Position numbers and translations under genes: made by a program
Shown here: in pieces, positions 33,428 to 34,377 of the stretch
Numbering within the stretch: the first letter of the stretch is position 1
Layout: each line of letters begins with the position of its first letter
The notes under the pieces: model-generated
What the model saw: the letters and a program-made list of their open reading frames with translations, nothing else
Databases searched by the model: none
What the model was told of the DNA's origin: nothing
Assembly (NCBI GenBank): GCA_017557605.1
Contig: JAFYYJ010000071.1
Span: forward strand, 1-34,377
Source: Salinivirgaceae bacterium
GTDB lineage: Bacteria; Bacteroidota; Bacteroidia; Bacteroidales; SZUA-534
Length of the DNA: 34,377 bases
Direction: 5' to 3'

Positions 33428-34377
33428 ATGGAGCGCAGAGTTGTTATTACCGGAATGGGCATCTACTCTTGCATTGGCAAGAACCTTGACGAAGTGCGCG
33501 ACTCGCTCTACAACGGACGGTCGGGCATCGGCATCGACCCGGAGCGTAAGGAATTAGGTTTTCAGTCGGCGCTGACGGGTATTTTGGAGCGTCCTAATAT
33601 GAAGGAACTTCTCGACCGCCGAAACCGCCGCGGGCTGGCCGAACAAGGCGAATACGCTTATGTGTCGTCTCTTGAGGCTTTCCGTAATGCGAATATCGAT
33701 GCCGATTTTTTGGCTAAGAACGAAGTCGGAATCTTGTTTGGCAACGACACAAGCGCGGCGTCAATCATCTCGGCAGAGGACATCATTCGCGCTAAGAAAA
33801 ACACAGTGTTGGTGGGCGCCGAATCGGTTTTTCAGTCGCTCACGTCAACAGTGACGATGAATTTGTCGGTGATTTTCAAACTGCGAGGTATCAATTTTAC
33901 CATAGCCAGCGCGTGTGCAAGTAGTTCGCATGCTATTGGTATGGCTTATCTACTTATAAAACAAGGGCTTCAAGATATTATCCTCTGTGGTGGGGCGCAG
34001 GAACTGAATCCTCACTCCGTTAGTAGTTTTGACGGCTTGAGCGCCTTTTCGACTCAGGAGTCCGACCCCACCAAGGCTTCGAAACCGTTCGACCGCCGCC
34101 GCGACGGATTGGTGCCTAGCGGAGGCGCGGCTAGCGTGGTGGTGGAGAGCTACGAATCGGCCGTGAAACGCGGTGCACCCATTGTGGCGGAGATTGTCGG
34201 CTACGGCTTCTCATCGAACGGCGACCACCTTTCTGTGCCGAATGTTGAGGGTCCGAAACGCTCGCTGCAGCGAGCGTTGGATAGTGCAGGGCTTGTGGCC
34301 GCCGATATCCCGTATATCAACGCCCACGCCACTTCGACACCTGCCGGCGACCTGAACGAGGCCCGCGCCATTGCTGA
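33428..34377 (+). CDS. Beta-ketoacyl-ACP synthase (KAS I/II type), 5' part
   Basis: Starts MERRVVITGMGIYSCIGKN and stays open to the window end (316 codons seen of about 400). It condenses acyl and malonyl-ACP. The Cys nucleophile is C163 in ASACASSSHAIG and the first catalytic His is H300 in NAHATSTPAGD; the second His is beyond the edge. DSDPTKASKPFDRRRDGLVPSGGAA-type segments are normal. Such genes serve fatty acid synthesis (fabF/fabB) or polyene pigment clusters. Residues 62-72 (RRNRRG region) and the isolated setting make a specialised role possible. The next genes are needed to decide. Confidence 0.9.
   Translation, partial: MERRVVITGMGIYSCIGKNLDEVRDSLYNGRSGIGIDPERKELGFQSALTGILERPNMKELLDRRNRRGLAEQGEYAYVSSLEAFRNANIDADFLAKNEVGILFGNDTSAASIISAEDIIRAKKNTVLVGAESVFQSLTSTVTMNLSVIFKLRGINFTIASACASSSHAIGMAYLLIKQGLQDIILCGGAQELNPHSVSSFDGLSAFSTQESDPTKASKPFDRRRDGLVPSGGAASVVVESYESAVKRGAPIVAEIVGYGFSSNGDHLSVPNVEGPKRSLQRALDSAGLVAADIPYINAHATSTPAGDLNEARAIA

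Overview
This window is a stretch of ordinary chromosome from a member of the order Bacteroidales (phylum Bacteroidota). The evidence is: promoters of the TAnnTTTG type (two with an upstream TTTG exactly 19 nt away), no clear Shine-Dalgarno sequences, the yceD-rpmF-plsX-fabH cluster, a bactofilin followed by an AtpZ-like protein, and a Bacteroidales-type second EF-G. No family or species can be named from the sequence. Most genes have moderate GC; one acyltransferase gene (15702-16826) is clearly more AT-rich.

Layout. 1-5800: the 3' end of pyrF, deoC, an OmpA-type lipoprotein, pyrH-frr, tRNA-Ala(CGC) and an O-acetylhomoserine sulfhydrylase. 5838-12148: mutS, an EF-G2-like translation factor, and recA divergent from it. 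12245-15644: a small outer-membrane beta-barrel protein, trpS, an HU-type protein and a tRNA-dihydrouridine synthase. 15702-21863: the AT-rich acyltransferase, a very large ABC half-transporter, and a DUF47-PiT phosphate transport pair. 21989-25303: yceD, rpmF, plsX, fabH (start of fatty acid and phospholipid synthesis), then bactofilin and AtpZ-like. 25337-29560: gluQ-RS, a HAD phosphatase, a U32-family tRNA-modification-type protein and Mrp/ApbC. 29867-34377: tRNA-Glu(UUC), rpsT, a lipoprotein, tRNA-Phe(GAA), a family 2 glycosyltransferase, a lipoprotein LD-carboxypeptidase, a 24-codon small ORF, and a beta-ketoacyl synthase cut by the window end.

The content is mainly housekeeping: translation, DNA repair, tRNA modification, lipid synthesis, phosphate uptake and cell envelope. 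I see no phage, insertion sequence, CRISPR array, toxin-antitoxin pair or defence island, and no clearly new multi-gene system.

The points most worth a second look are: (1) the EF-G paralogue has Leu in place of the catalytic His of the G3 motif, matching the reported GTPase-deficient EF-G2 of Bacteroides, and a perfect 15-bp dyad lies in its promoter region; (2) a 24-codon ORF lies between a TAnnTTTG promoter element and the ketosynthase; (3) two composite intergenic repeats with the same module order abut stop codons 25 kb apart; (4) an 11-bp direct repeat at 20-bp spacing lies upstream of the phosphate transport operon.
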